Positions 25,956 to 35,784 of a stretch of 64,000 nucleotides of DNA are shown in pieces. Position 1 is the first letter of the stretch. The number at the start of each line of letters is the position of its first letter. This stretch comes from Microbacterium sp. LWH3-1.2 (GTDB taxonomy: Bacteria; Actinomycetota; Actinomycetes; Actinomycetales; Microbacteriaceae). Under the pieces are notes generated by a model. The model was given only the letters and a program-made list of their open reading frames with translations. It was not told where the DNA came from and made no database searches. The stretch is from the NCBI RefSeq assembly GCF_040675855.1, contig NZ_JBEGIK010000001.1:620001-684000 (forward strand), written 5' to 3'. The translations under genes were made by a program, and so were the position numbers.

Positions 25956-26660
25956 ATGAGCCTCGCCGTCCGCGACGACCGGCTCGCCGAGCTCATGGAC
26001 GATCCGGACTGCGATCCGGATGCGCTCCGCGCCACGCTGCGGCGGTTCGGCACGGTCAACCGCCTCGTCTCGGGCTGGGGAGTCGTGTACCGCACGCGGC
26101 TGCGCCCGCACCTGACCTCGCTCGGACGACCGGCGCACGTCCTCGACATCGGGGCCGGAGGCGGAGACCTCGTCGCCCGCCTCGCCGCGGCCGCCCGGCG
26201 CGACGGGCTCGAGGTGACGTGGACCGGCATCGACCCCGACCCGCGGGCGCTCGAGGTCGCCCTCGCGCGCCCGCCGATCGGCGGGGCGAGCTTTCGGGAA
26301 GCGGATGCTGCCGCCCTCGTCCGCGAGGGACACACGTACGACGCGGTGCTGTCGAACCACGTGCTCCACCACCTCGGCGACGAGCTTCCCGCGTTCGTCG
26401 AGGAGTCGCGCGCCCTCTCCCGCGGCATCGTGCTGCACAGCGACATCGCGCGTTCGCGGCTGGCCTACGGGCTCTACGCCGTGGGCATCACGCCCTTTCA
26501 GCACGGCACGTTCCTGCGCATCGACGGCCTCCGCTCGATCCGCCGCAGCTACACCCGATCCGAGCTCGCGGCAGCGCTCGAGGCCAGTCCTCCGGACGCG
26601 TGGACGGTGCAGACACCGGTGCCCTTCCGCATCCTCGCCGTCGGGCGCGGCCGTGCGTGA
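25956..26660 (+). CDS. Class I SAM-dependent methyltransferase
   Basis: A 234-residue soluble enzyme. SAM-binding motif I is HVLDIGAGGGDLVARL, followed by acidic ITGIDPDP-like strand TWTGIDPDPRALEVAL and motif IV YDAVLSNHVLHHLGDELP. It starts 16 bp after the PKS stop and overlaps the next gene by eight bases. It probably methylates the polyketide product or its hydroxylated derivative. SrsB in the Streptomyces system is instead a membrane isoprenylcysteine-type methyltransferase, so this locus differs from that model. Confidence 0.88.
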   Translation: MSLAVRDDRLAELMDDPDCDPDALRATLRRFGTVNRLVSGWGVVYRTRLRPHLTSLGRPAHVLDIGAGGGDLVARLAAAARRDGLEVTWTGIDPDPRALEVALARPPIGGASFREADAAALVREGHTYDAVLSNHVLHHLGDELPAFVEESRALSRGIVLHSDIARSRLAYGLYAVGITPFQHGTFLRIDGLRSIRRSYTRSELAAALEASPPDAWTVQTPVPFRILAVGRGRA

Positions 26661-27786
26661 CGTCACCATCGTCGGCGCCGGGCCGGTCGGGATGCTGCTC
26701 GCCGGCGAGCTCGCCCGCCGCGGAGTCGACGTCGAGCTCCTGGAGCGGCGACCCGCTGTCGGCGACGGCACCAGGGCCATCGGCATCCACTCCCCCGTCC
26801 TGGCCGCTCTCGAACCGTCTGGCCTCACGGGCCGTCTGCTCGACGGCGCGGTGCGCGTGCGACGCGGCGAAGCCCGATCGCGAGGCCGTGTTCTCGGAAC
26901 CGTGCGCTTCGACGTGCTGTCGGCCCGCTTCCCGTTCGTCGCGACGCTTCCGCAAGCGACCACCGAGTCCGTGCTCGGCACAGCAGCGCCGTCGCCGCTG
27001 CGCGGCGCCTACGTGCTCGCCGTCATCCCGCGCCGGGATTCGGTCGTGGTGCGGGCGGGCCTGCTCGGCCGTCCCATCGAGTCCGAGAGCCGCATCGTCG
27101 TCGTCGCGGGCGGCGGCGCGGCACGCGACCTCGTCTATCGCTCTGATGCCGTGCCGGCGCGCGCCTATCGCGACCGATATCTGATGACGGATGCTGCCAC
27201 CGACGCCGACGACGAACTCGCCGTGATCCACCTCGATCCCGACGGCGTGCTCGAGTCCTTTCCGCTGCCCGGCGGCCGCCGCCGGTTCGTCGCCTGGGAC
27301 GCACCGGGCTCGGAAGACGCGCCGGAGGCGCGCGCGCAGCGGCTGCGCGACGCGCTCGGCCGTCGCGGGGAGGAGGCGGCGGCCGAGGCGGTGTCGACGG
27401 CGACATCGTTCGGTGTGCGCCGCGTCGTCGCCCCCCGGCTTCGGAACGGCCGCGTGTTCGCGATCGGAGACACCGCCCACGAGGTCAGTCCCATCGGCGG
27501 ACAGGGCATGAATCTCGGCCTTCTCGATGCGGTGACGCTGGCGCCGCTCCTGGCCTCCTGGGTGCGCACCGGCACGGCGCCCGACCTCGGGCTGCTGCGG
27601 TGGGAAGCGCGGCGCGTGCAGTCGGCGCGACGCGCGGCCGCGCTCGCGAGCGTGAACACCGCGCTCGGCAGGCCGAGCGGCCGCGCCGATGCGGTTCGTC
27701 GCGCGGCGGTGCGCGGGATGCTCACCGGCGCGTCGGGCCGGCTGTTCGCCCGCGCCTACTCGATGGGCTTCGACGTCGACGCCTGA
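26653..27786 (+). CDS. FAD-dependent monooxygenase (phenol-hydroxylase/UbiH type)
   Basis: A 377-residue flavoprotein. The N-terminal FAD motif is IVGAGPVGMLLAGELARRG with the acidic end ELLERR, and the C-terminal FAD motif is GDTAHEVSPIGGQGMNLGLLDA. This is the class A aromatic hydroxylase architecture. The GTG at 26653 lies inside the end of the methyltransferase gene (eight-base overlap), so translation is coupled. In alkylresorcinol loci such an enzyme oxidises the phenolic ring to a quinone. It converges on the UbiA gene with a GC-rich palindromic gap between. Confidence 0.9.
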   Translation: MRDVTIVGAGPVGMLLAGELARRGVDVELLERRPAVGDGTRAIGIHSPVLAALEPSGLTGRLLDGAVRVRRGEARSRGRVLGTVRFDVLSARFPFVATLPQATTESVLGTAAPSPLRGAYVLAVIPRRDSVVVRAGLLGRPIESESRIVVVAGGGAARDLVYRSDAVPARAYRDRYLMTDAATDADDELAVIHLDPDGVLESFPLPGGRRRFVAWDAPGSEDAPEARAQRLRDALGRRGEEAAAEAVSTATSFGVRRVVAPRLRNGRVFAIGDTAHEVSPIGGQGMNLGLLDAVTLAPLLASWVRTGTAPDLGLLRWEARRVQSARRAAALASVNTALGRPSGRADAVRRAAVRGMLTGASGRLFARAYSMGFDVDA

Positions 27787-27800
27787 TCCCCGCGTTGCCC

Positions 27801-27914
27801 GGGGTTTGGGGCGCACCGCGTGCCCCTGGACGTCCCGTCCCCTGGTTCGGGGCGCACGGCGTCCCCCTGGGGCGCACGGCGTGCGCCCCGAACGCCCGCG
27901 GCGCGCCCCAAACC
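27801..27914. repeat. Nested GC-rich inverted repeats (GGGGCGC family, copy 1)
   Basis: Outer arms GGTTTGGGGCGC (27803-27814) and GCGCCCCAAACC (27903-27914); inner arms GTTCGGGGCGCAC (27845-27857) and GTGCGCCCCGAAC (27881-27893). It sits in the convergent gap between the monooxygenase and UbiA genes and could act as a two-way terminator. A related copy is at 29717. Confidence 0.8.
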
Positions 27915-28060
27915 GAAAAGAGCCGGAGACGGATGCTGCGGCCCGGCCCTCGCGCGGCCACACCTCGATCAGATCCTGAAACCCCCATCGCATCGAGAAT
28001 CCGTGAACCCCGCGGTTTCTCGGCGCGATCCCGGTCTCTCGCTACCCGGGCGCTCAGGCG

Positions 28061-28903
28061 TCAGGCGACGAAGGCGCTGCCCGAAGCCACCATCTGCGCC
28101 GCGAGGAGCAGCGCGGCGAGCATCACGAGCCGGAACAGTGCGCGGCTCGGCGGTCTGGAGATCGCCCGCCACGCGGTCGTGCCCGCCACCCCGACCACGG
28201 CCACGAAGAAGACCCACGACACCGGCGACACCGCCGTGAGGTCTCCTCCCGCCGCGCCGAGGAGCACCGCGACCGCTCCGCCCACGACGGCGAAGGCGGC
28301 GACGATCGCCGACACCCTCGGGCCGAGCCGGTGCGGAAGCCCGCGCACCCCGGTGCGGGCGTCGTCGTCGAGGTCGGGCAGCACGTTCGTGAGGTGCACG
28401 GCGGCGCCGAGCGACGCGCCGGCGACCCATGCCCACCACGCCGCGAACGAGGGATCGTGCGCCGACAGCGTCGCGAGCGACGGGAAGATCCCGAAGCTCA
28501 CGAGGAAGGGCGCGATCGACCACGGCGTCGACTTCAGTCCCGCGTTGTAGGCCCACGCCGAGCCGAGCGCCAGCGCGTGGGCCGCCAGCATCCGCCATCC
28601 CAGCGGCATCGAGAGCAGGAGGGCCAGCGACAGCAGACCGAGGGCGGCCCCCCAGGCGACCCGCGCCGACACGTCACCGCGGGCGATCGGCTTGTCCGTC
28701 CGCCGCACCGCGCGATCGCGCGCCGCGTCGATCGCGTCGTTCGAGACCCCGACCGACAACTGCCCTGCGAAGACCGACACCGTCAGCAGCGCGAGCCGCC
28801 ACGCCTCGAGCCCGGTGGCGAGCCCGAGGGCGAGCGCCAGCGCCGTCACGACGAGCGTCGGCCCCGGATGCGAAGAGCCCCACAGAGCCCGGACGGTACG
28901 CAC
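28061..28903 (-). CDS. UbiA-family prenyltransferase
   Basis: A 280-residue membrane protein with eight or nine helices. The first Mg-prenyl-diphosphate motif is NDAIDAARD (N55, D56, D59, D63), followed by R.DKPI; the second is DLDDDARTG (from D177). These transfer an isoprenoid chain to an aromatic or quinone acceptor. It faces the PKS operon tail to tail; a PKS, methyltransferase, hydroxylase and UbiA together suggest a prenylated aromatic product, though a housekeeping role is possible because no other prenyltransferase is in view. The start is a GTG with no clear ribosome-binding site. Confidence 0.9.
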   Translation of the reverse strand: MRTVRALWGSSHPGPTLVVTALALALGLATGLEAWRLALLTVSVFAGQLSVGVSNDAIDAARDRAVRRTDKPIARGDVSARVAWGAALGLLSLALLLSMPLGWRMLAAHALALGSAWAYNAGLKSTPWSIAPFLVSFGIFPSLATLSAHDPSFAAWWAWVAGASLGAAVHLTNVLPDLDDDARTGVRGLPHRLGPRVSAIVAAFAVVGGAVAVLLGAAGGDLTAVSPVSWVFFVAVVGVAGTTAWRAISRPPSRALFRLVMLAALLLAAQMVASGSAFVA

Positions 28904-29033
28904 GGGTCGATGCTCTCACGGCCCGCCCCGCGACACGGGAGGACATCGAGGGAATGTTCTCGGGTCCATGTCGTTGCATGGATTCGGGCCGACGGGGTCC
29001 CGGCAGATATCGCTCGACCCCAGAGGAACACCC

Positions 29034-29615
29034 ATGTCCACTCTCACCGCCCCCACCGCCGAGACCGACGCGCCGATCATCGACGTGCTCGCCGAGCGCT
29101 GGAGCACTCGCATCTTCGACCGCGAGTCGGTCATCGACGAGGCCGCCCTGGCAAGCGCGCTCGAGGCCGCCCGCTGGACGCCGACCGCCGCCAACACGCA
29201 GGCGTGGCGCATCATCGTCGCCCGCCGCGGTTCGGCCGCGCACGCGACCGTGCTCGGCTCGCTCGCCGGCTTCAACAGCGCGTGGGCGGGCGACGCCGCC
29301 GCCCTCGTCGTGTTCGTCGCCGAGACCACGCGCGACGGCGAGCCCATGCGCTGGGCGCAGTACGACACCGGCCAGGTCGCGGCGCACTTCACCGTGCAGG
29401 CGCACGCCGACGGCCTGTCGACCCGCCAGATGGGCGGCTTCGACCCCGAGATGATCTCCGCCGGCTTCGATCTCAGCGCCGACTTCACCCCTGTCACCGT
29501 CATGGCGATCGGCGAGCTCGGCGACATCCGCCTCGCATCGGAAGAGCTGCAGTCCCGCGAGAACGCTCCGCGCGAGCGCCGCCCCGCCGCCGAGTCCGTG
29601 CTCGTGAACGACTGA
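29034..29615 (+). CDS. Nitroreductase family protein
   Basis: A 193-residue FMN-dependent oxidoreductase. RWSTRIFD (FMN phosphate contacts), ARWTPTAANTQAWRIIV (the conserved P-x-x-x-N-x-Q core), AALVVFVAETT and DTGQVAAHFTVQAHADGL follow the usual order. Such cytosolic enzymes reduce nitroaromatics, quinones or enones with NAD(P)H. The ATG at 29034 has AGAGGA upstream; an upstream in-frame start at 28692 is rejected because it overlaps the UbiA gene. A perfect GGATGC hairpin follows. Confidence 0.88.
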   Translation: MSTLTAPTAETDAPIIDVLAERWSTRIFDRESVIDEAALASALEAARWTPTAANTQAWRIIVARRGSAAHATVLGSLAGFNSAWAGDAAALVVFVAETTRDGEPMRWAQYDTGQVAAHFTVQAHADGLSTRQMGGFDPEMISAGFDLSADFTPVTVMAIGELGDIRLASEELQSRENAPRERRPAAESVLVND

Positions 29616-29634
29616 GCCGCCCCGATCACGAGAA

Positions 29635-29673
29635 ACGGATGCCGTGCCCCGCAGTTCGGGGCACGGCATCCGT
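29635..29673 (+). terminator. Perfect GGATGC-type hairpin after the nitroreductase gene
   Basis: ACGGATGCCGTGCCCC and its exact complement, 16-bp arms around GCAGTTC, 20 bp past the stop. The best example of this hairpin class in the window. Confidence 0.65.
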
Positions 29674-29716
29674 CATGTCCGGCCGAGGCATCCGTCATCT
29701 CCGCTCGCCGTGTCGG

Positions 29717-29782
29717 GTTCGGGGCGCGTCGCGTGCACTCGGGGCGTGCCGGTTGCGCCCCGAACGCACGGCATGCGCCCCA
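29717..29782. repeat. GC-rich inverted repeats (GGGGCGC family, copy 2)
   Basis: GTTCGGGGCGC (29717-29727) pairs with GCGCCCCGAAC (29755-29765), and a shifted GGGGCGTGCC pairs with GGCATGCGCCCC-like sequence. Same core as copy 1 at 27801. It lies in the convergent gap before clpB. Confidence 0.7.
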
Positions 29783-29802
29783 ACTGGAGAAGGCGCCGGG
29801 CG

Positions 29803-32010
<2,208 letters not shown>

Positions 32011-32046
32011 GTGTCTCCTGAAATCTGTGGACCTCAACCGTTCAAA

Positions 32047-32067
32047 GTTGAGTCGTATTGGCTCAAG
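32047..32067 (-). promoter_or_regulatory. HAIR (HspR operator) upstream of clpB
   Basis: On the minus strand CTTGAGC, seven bases, ACTCAAC, against the HAIR consensus CTTGAGT, seven bases, ACTCAAG. It lies 37 bp upstream of the clpB ATG and overlaps a TTGAGC -35-like hexamer. Confidence 0.85.
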
Positions 32068-32101
32068 TTTACCAGCGAGCCGCTCACCGAGCAACGCCGC
32101 G

Positions 32102-33766
32102 CTAGCCCTCGATCTCCGCGCGGGCGTCGGCGTAGGCGCGGCGCAGTCCCTCGCCGACCCATTCCGTGCCGCGGTACACGTTGTCGACGCCGATGTCGGC
32201 GGTCAGCCCCCCGGCGTCGAGCTGCGAGATGACGCGATCCTCGGTCGCGACGACCTTCAGGGTCGAGTCGGCGTCGCGCAGTTCGGCGGCGAACCGGCGC
32301 AGCACCTCGACGTGCGAGAGCCCGATCTCGTCGGTGCCTCGCAGGCGCACGATGACGACCGAGCCGCTCGACTCTCGGCTCACGTCGGGCAGCTGCCGCT
32401 CGAACACCGGCGCGCTGGCGAAGAAGAGGCTGCCGTAGGGCTGCAGCACGAGCACCTCCCCCCGCGGGACGACGGCCGGCGGGTCGCTCTCGCGCATGCG
32501 GCCGTCGTCCGCCAGGTGCACCGCGCGCACGCGCACGCTGTTGGACTGCTCGGCCACGTACAGGATGACGCCGAGGCCCACGCCGACGAGCACCGCGAAC
32601 TGCAGCGGGATGATCAGCGTCAGCCCGAAGGTGACGGCCATGATCGTCGTCGGAAGAGGCCCGGATCTCATCACGGAGTACACGCGACTGGGCTTGATGG
32701 CGCGCCATCCCACGACGATGAGCAAGCCCGCCAGTGCCGGCATCGCCACGAAGGCGACGACGTCCGCCAGGAGGAACACGACGACCGCCATGACGGCCCC
32801 GGCGACGAAGAGCGAGAGCCGGGTCTTCGCCCCCGCCTGCACGATGAGCGAGGATCCCGACATCGACCCCCCGACCGGCATGCCCTGGAAGAGTCCCGAC
32901 ACGACGTTGCCGAGTCCCTGCCCCATGAAGTCGCGGTTCGCGTCCGCGCGCTTGCCGTCGGCGGTCGGGATGCCGGCCGAGACGGCCGCGCCCTGCACGA
33001 GGCCGATGAACGTCAGCGACAGCGCGGGGATGAGCAGCGTCGGCACGTCGGCGATGCTGGGCAGCACCGGCGCGGGCAGGCCGCGCGGCACGTCAACGAT
33101 GTCGCGCAGCAGCAGGACGGAGTTCGGCACCCAGAGATTGAGCAGCACCGCGCACACCGAGCCCACCACGACGGCGATGACGAGGCCCATGCTGCCCACC
33201 CGGGTCGGCAGGAGCACCACGATGACGAGGATCGCGATCGCGCCGACGACGAGCGACGGGATGTTCCACTGCCCGACGTGCACGAGGACGTCGATGGTCT
33301 TGAGCAGCCGATTCGCCCCCTGCGCCTGGTAGCCGGTGAAGTTCGACAGCTGACCCAGGATGATGTTGACGCCGATCGCCGTGACGAACCCCGTCATGAC
33401 GGCGGTCGGCACGAAGCTGATGAGCCGGCCGCCCTTCAGCAGGCCGGCGATGACCATGATGATGCCGGTCAGGATCGCGAGCGTGAAGAGTCCGCGGTCG
33501 GGATCGGGGAGCGTGTCGAGCCCGGCATCCGAAACGACGAGCGCCATCGCGCTCGTCGCCTGCACGGCCATGAACGCACTGCTGGTGAGCACGGCCGCAC
33601 CGACCATGCCGAAGAGGTAGCCGTAGAGGCCGGCGAGCGGGTTCACCCCGGCGAGGAGTCCGGCTGCGAGACCGTCCGGCACCGCCTCGACGCCGAGGAT
33701 CACCCCCGCGACGGCGTCCTTGCGCAGCGTCTCACGGGAGAACCACGATCTCGGATCGAACGCCAC
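32102..33766 (-). CDS. SulP family anion transporter with STAS domain
   Basis: A 554-residue membrane protein. The N-terminal half has [31 protein letters not shown], the SulP signature region. Ten or more membrane helices follow to about residue 410, and a C-terminal cytoplasmic STAS domain (about 440-550) contains [13 protein letters not shown]. It transports sulfate, bicarbonate or another anion. A GTG at 33772 is also in frame, but the GTG at 33766 is six bases after TAGCGT, the spacing seen at other leaderless genes here, while 33772 abuts the hexamer. The second SulP copy at 41.7 kb is truncated. Confidence 0.9.
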   Translation of the reverse strand: MAFDPRSWFSRETLRKDAVAGVILGVEAVPDGLAAGLLAGVNPLAGLYGYLFGMVGAAVLTSSAFMAVQATSAMALVVSDAGLDTLPDPDRGLFTLAILTGIIMVIAGLLKGGRLISFVPTAVMTGFVTAIGVNIILGQLSNFTGYQAQGANRLLKTIDVLVHVGQWNIPSLVVGAIAILVIVVLLPTRVGSMGLVIAVVVGSVCAVLLNLWVPNSVLLLRDIVDVPRGLPAPVLPSIADVPTLLIPALSLTFIGLVQGAAVSAGIPTADGKRADANRDFMGQGLGNVVSGLFQGMPVGGSMSGSSLIVQAGAKTRLSLFVAGAVMAVVVFLLADVVAFVAMPALAGLLIVVGWRAIKPSRVYSVMRSGPLPTTIMAVTFGLTLIIPLQFAVLVGVGLGVILYVAEQSNSVRVRAVHLADDGRMRESDPPAVVPRGEVLVLQPYGSLFFASAPVFERQLPDVSRESSGSVVIVRLRGTDEIGLSHVEVLRRFAAELRDADSTLKVVATEDRVISQLDAGGLTADIGVDNVYRGTEWVGEGLRRAYADARAEIEG

Positions 33767-33772
33767 GGTCAC

Positions 33773-33778
33773 ACGCTA
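33773..33778 (-). promoter_or_regulatory. -10 hexamer that decides the SulP start
   Basis: TAGCGT on the minus strand. The GTG at 33766 lies six bases downstream; the GTG at 33772 touches the hexamer and would be excluded from the transcript start. Confidence 0.45.
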
Positions 33779-33981
33779 GCGAAGGCCGGGACGCGGCCGG
33801 CGGCTTCCCTTCCCGACCCGCGGAGTCATCCCGCGTAATTCACACGACATGCATGAAGCGATCTCTTCCCAGGATTCTCCCAGGATGGCTAGTGTGGCGC
33901 CTAGCGGGACTCACTGCCCGCTCGGGTGCGCGATGCCGCCCGACGTCGAACGGCCTCGGGCCGACTTGAAGGGACCTCGCC

Positions 33982-34392
33982 ATGACCAACACTGACGTGA
34001 ACACCTCCGGATGGGCAGGATGGGGCGTCTTCGCGGCCGTCGTGCTCATCGTCGGCGGCACGATCGACGCCTTCCACGGCCTCCAGGCCCTCATCGGCCC
34101 TGACACCGCCTATTTCCTCGCCCAGATCGGCCTCTTCTCGATCGACGTGCAGGGCTGGGGCTGGTGGCACCTGATCGCCGGCGCGCTGCTCATCCTCGTG
34201 GGCATCTTCCTGCTTCTGGGTGCGACCTGGGCCCGCATCACCGCGATCGTGCTCGTCGCGATCAACGCGATCGGCCAGATCACGCTCATCTCGGTCCAGC
34301 CGTGGCTGTCGATCGCGCTCCTCGCGATCGACGTGCTCGTGATCTACGCGCTCACGGTCCACGGCCGCGAGATCGACGCCAAGAAGGCCTGA
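33982..34392 (+). CDS. DUF7144 family membrane protein
   Basis: A 136-residue integral membrane protein with four predicted helices. GWAGWGVFAAVVLIVGGTID near the start, the short loop ALIGPDTAYF, and WGWWHLIAGALLILVGIFLL are the pattern of DUF7144 proteins, common in actinobacteria and of unknown function. The ATG has AAGGGACC upstream and a leader of several dozen bases; TAGTGT near 33893 is a possible -10. The gene stands alone and converges on the GlxA-type regulator. Confidence 0.8.
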   Translation: MTNTDVNTSGWAGWGVFAAVVLIVGGTIDAFHGLQALIGPDTAYFLAQIGLFSIDVQGWGWWHLIAGALLILVGIFLLLGATWARITAIVLVAINAIGQITLISVQPWLSIALLAIDVLVIYALTVHGREIDAKKA

Positions 34393-34423
34393 CCCGTCGA
34401 AGGGGTCGTCGAACCACGACCCC

Positions 34424-35446
34424 CTACGCCACGGATTCGAGGACGGATGCCTCGGCTCCCGCTTCGGCGGAGGCCGAGGCATCCGTCATCCCATCGAGGT
34501 TGCAGGCGAAGCGCGAGCGATATGACGTCGGCGTGGTGCCGAGCACGCGCGCGAAGTTCTGGCGCAGGACCGCCGCCGAACCGAACCCGCTCTCGTAGGC
34601 GATGCGGTCGAGGCCGAGGTCGGTCTTCTCGAGCAGGCGCTGGGCGTGGATGATCCGCTGACGCGCGAGCCATGCGGCGGGGGTCGCGCCGTGGTCGGCC
34701 TTGAAGCGGCGCGCGAACGTGCGCGGGGACATGTGCGCCTTCGCCGCGAGCTGGTCGACGGTGAGGTCGAGGCGCAGGTTGTCGAGCATCCAGTCGGTGA
34801 CCGGCGCGAGCGAGAGCGACGTCGTGGCGGGCAGCGGGTTGGCGATGAACTGGGCCTGGCCGCCGTCGCGCTGCGGGGGCACGACCATACGGCGGGCGAT
34901 GATGTTGGTGAGCTCGGCGCCGAGCTCCTGGCGCAGCAGGTGCAGGCAGGCGTCGAGCCCGGCCGCGGTGCCGGCGCTCGTGATGATGCGGCCGTCCTGC
35001 ACGTAGAGCACGTCCGGGTCGACATCGATCGACGGGTACATGTCCTTCATCTTCTGCGCGTACATCCAGTGCGTCGTCGCGCGGCGGCCGTCGAGCACAC
35101 CCGAGGCCGCGACGACGAATGAGCCGCTGCACACGCTCAGCACCCACGCGTCGCGGGCGACCGCGTCGCGGATCACGTCGAGCACCCGTTCGTCGATGCT
35201 GCCCCAGTACTGGTGAGGAACCGGCGACACGACGACGAGGTCGGCCTCGTACGCGAACGACAGGTCCGCGTCGACATTGATCGAGAACCCCATCTTCGAC
35301 TGCACGACGCCCGGGTCGGGTGTGACGACCCGGAAGTCGAAGTTGGGGATGCCGTCGTCGGACCGGTCGAGGCCGAAGGCCTCGCACGCGACTCCGAACT
35401 CGAACGGCGCGAAACCGTCCGTGACGATACAGGCCACCGTTCTCAT
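34424..35446 (-). CDS. GlxA-type transcriptional regulator (DJ-1/PfpI-like plus AraC HTH)
   Basis: A 340-residue regulator. Residues 1-190 are a class I glutamine-amidotransferase-like DJ-1/PfpI domain with nucleophile-elbow sequence WVLSVCSGSFVVA. Residues about 220-320 are the AraC-type double HTH (LTVDQLAAKAHMSPRTFARR, then GLDRIAYESGFGSAAVLRQN). The last 20 residues, MTDASASAEAGAEASVL, are encoded by the perfect GGATGC hairpin at 34443, so the hairpin is read as part of the protein. GGAGG precedes the ATG. Its promoter region (35464-35520) contains repeated TGGCAG/TGCCA half-sites that may be its own operator. Confidence 0.9.
   Translation of the reverse strand: MRTVACIVTDGFAPFEFGVACEAFGLDRSDDGIPNFDFRVVTPDPGVVQSKMGFSINVDADLSFAYEADLVVVSPVPHQYWGSIDERVLDVIRDAVARDAWVLSVCSGSFVVAASGVLDGRRATTHWMYAQKMKDMYPSIDVDPDVLYVQDGRIITSAGTAAGLDACLHLLRQELGAELTNIIARRMVVPPQRDGGQAQFIANPLPATTSLSLAPVTDWMLDNLRLDLTVDQLAAKAHMSPRTFARRFKADHGATPAAWLARQRIIHAQRLLEKTDLGLDRIAYESGFGSAAVLRQNFARVLGTTPTSYRSRFACNLDGMTDASASAEAGAEASVLESVA
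34443..34486. terminator. GGATGC-type hairpin inside the end of the GlxA-type gene
   Basis: ACGGATGCCTCGG and CCGAGGCATCCGT are perfect 13-bp arms. It falls in the 3' end of the regulator gene and also 51 bp after the DUF7144 stop, so it may terminate both. Confidence 0.5.
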
Positions 35447-35533
35447 GCGAACCTCCGCGACTGGCAGTTTTCCTACGATGTGTGGCTATTCTGCCACTCG
35501 TGGCAGGACTGATGCAAGCGTAGCGTTTCTGCC

Positions 35534-35650
35534 ATGTTCATGGTGATTCTTCTCGCAGCCCTGTCAGCGGTGGCCCTCGCATCGACGATCGCCGCCCTCC
35601 ACTCCGACGGTTACCGCCGGATTCCCACCGACCGCACCCGCCTCCCCTGA
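35534..35650 (+). CDS. 38-residue small membrane protein
   Basis: A short frame divergent from the GlxA-type regulator. It encodes MFMVILLAALSAVALASTIA, a single hydrophobic helix, then ALHSDGYRRIPTDRTRLP. The DGYRR(I/V)PT tail is one I recall in small actinobacterial membrane proteins of unknown role. No Shine-Dalgarno sequence is obvious. Support is the recognisable tail and a sensible topology. Confidence 0.5.
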   Translation: MFMVILLAALSAVALASTIAALHSDGYRRIPTDRTRLP

Positions 35651-35675
35651 GCGGCGCCGGCCCACCCCAGCCCTG

Positions 35676-35760
35676 ATCCTCAACTGAGGATCAGAGCTGG
35701 GATGAGGAGCTGATCCCGCGATTCGCTCCTCATCCCGGCTCTCGTCCTCAAATGAGGATC
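35676..35760. repeat. 85-bp double-palindrome element, copy A2
   Basis: Begins with GATCCTCAACTGAGGATC, has inner arms AGCTGGGATGAGGAG and CTCCTCATCCCGGCT, and ends GTCCTCAAATGAGGATC. It fills the gap between the small ORF and the glycosyltransferase gene. Confidence 0.8.
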
Positions 35761-35784
35761 GATCCGCGCGACGTCGCGGGTGAG

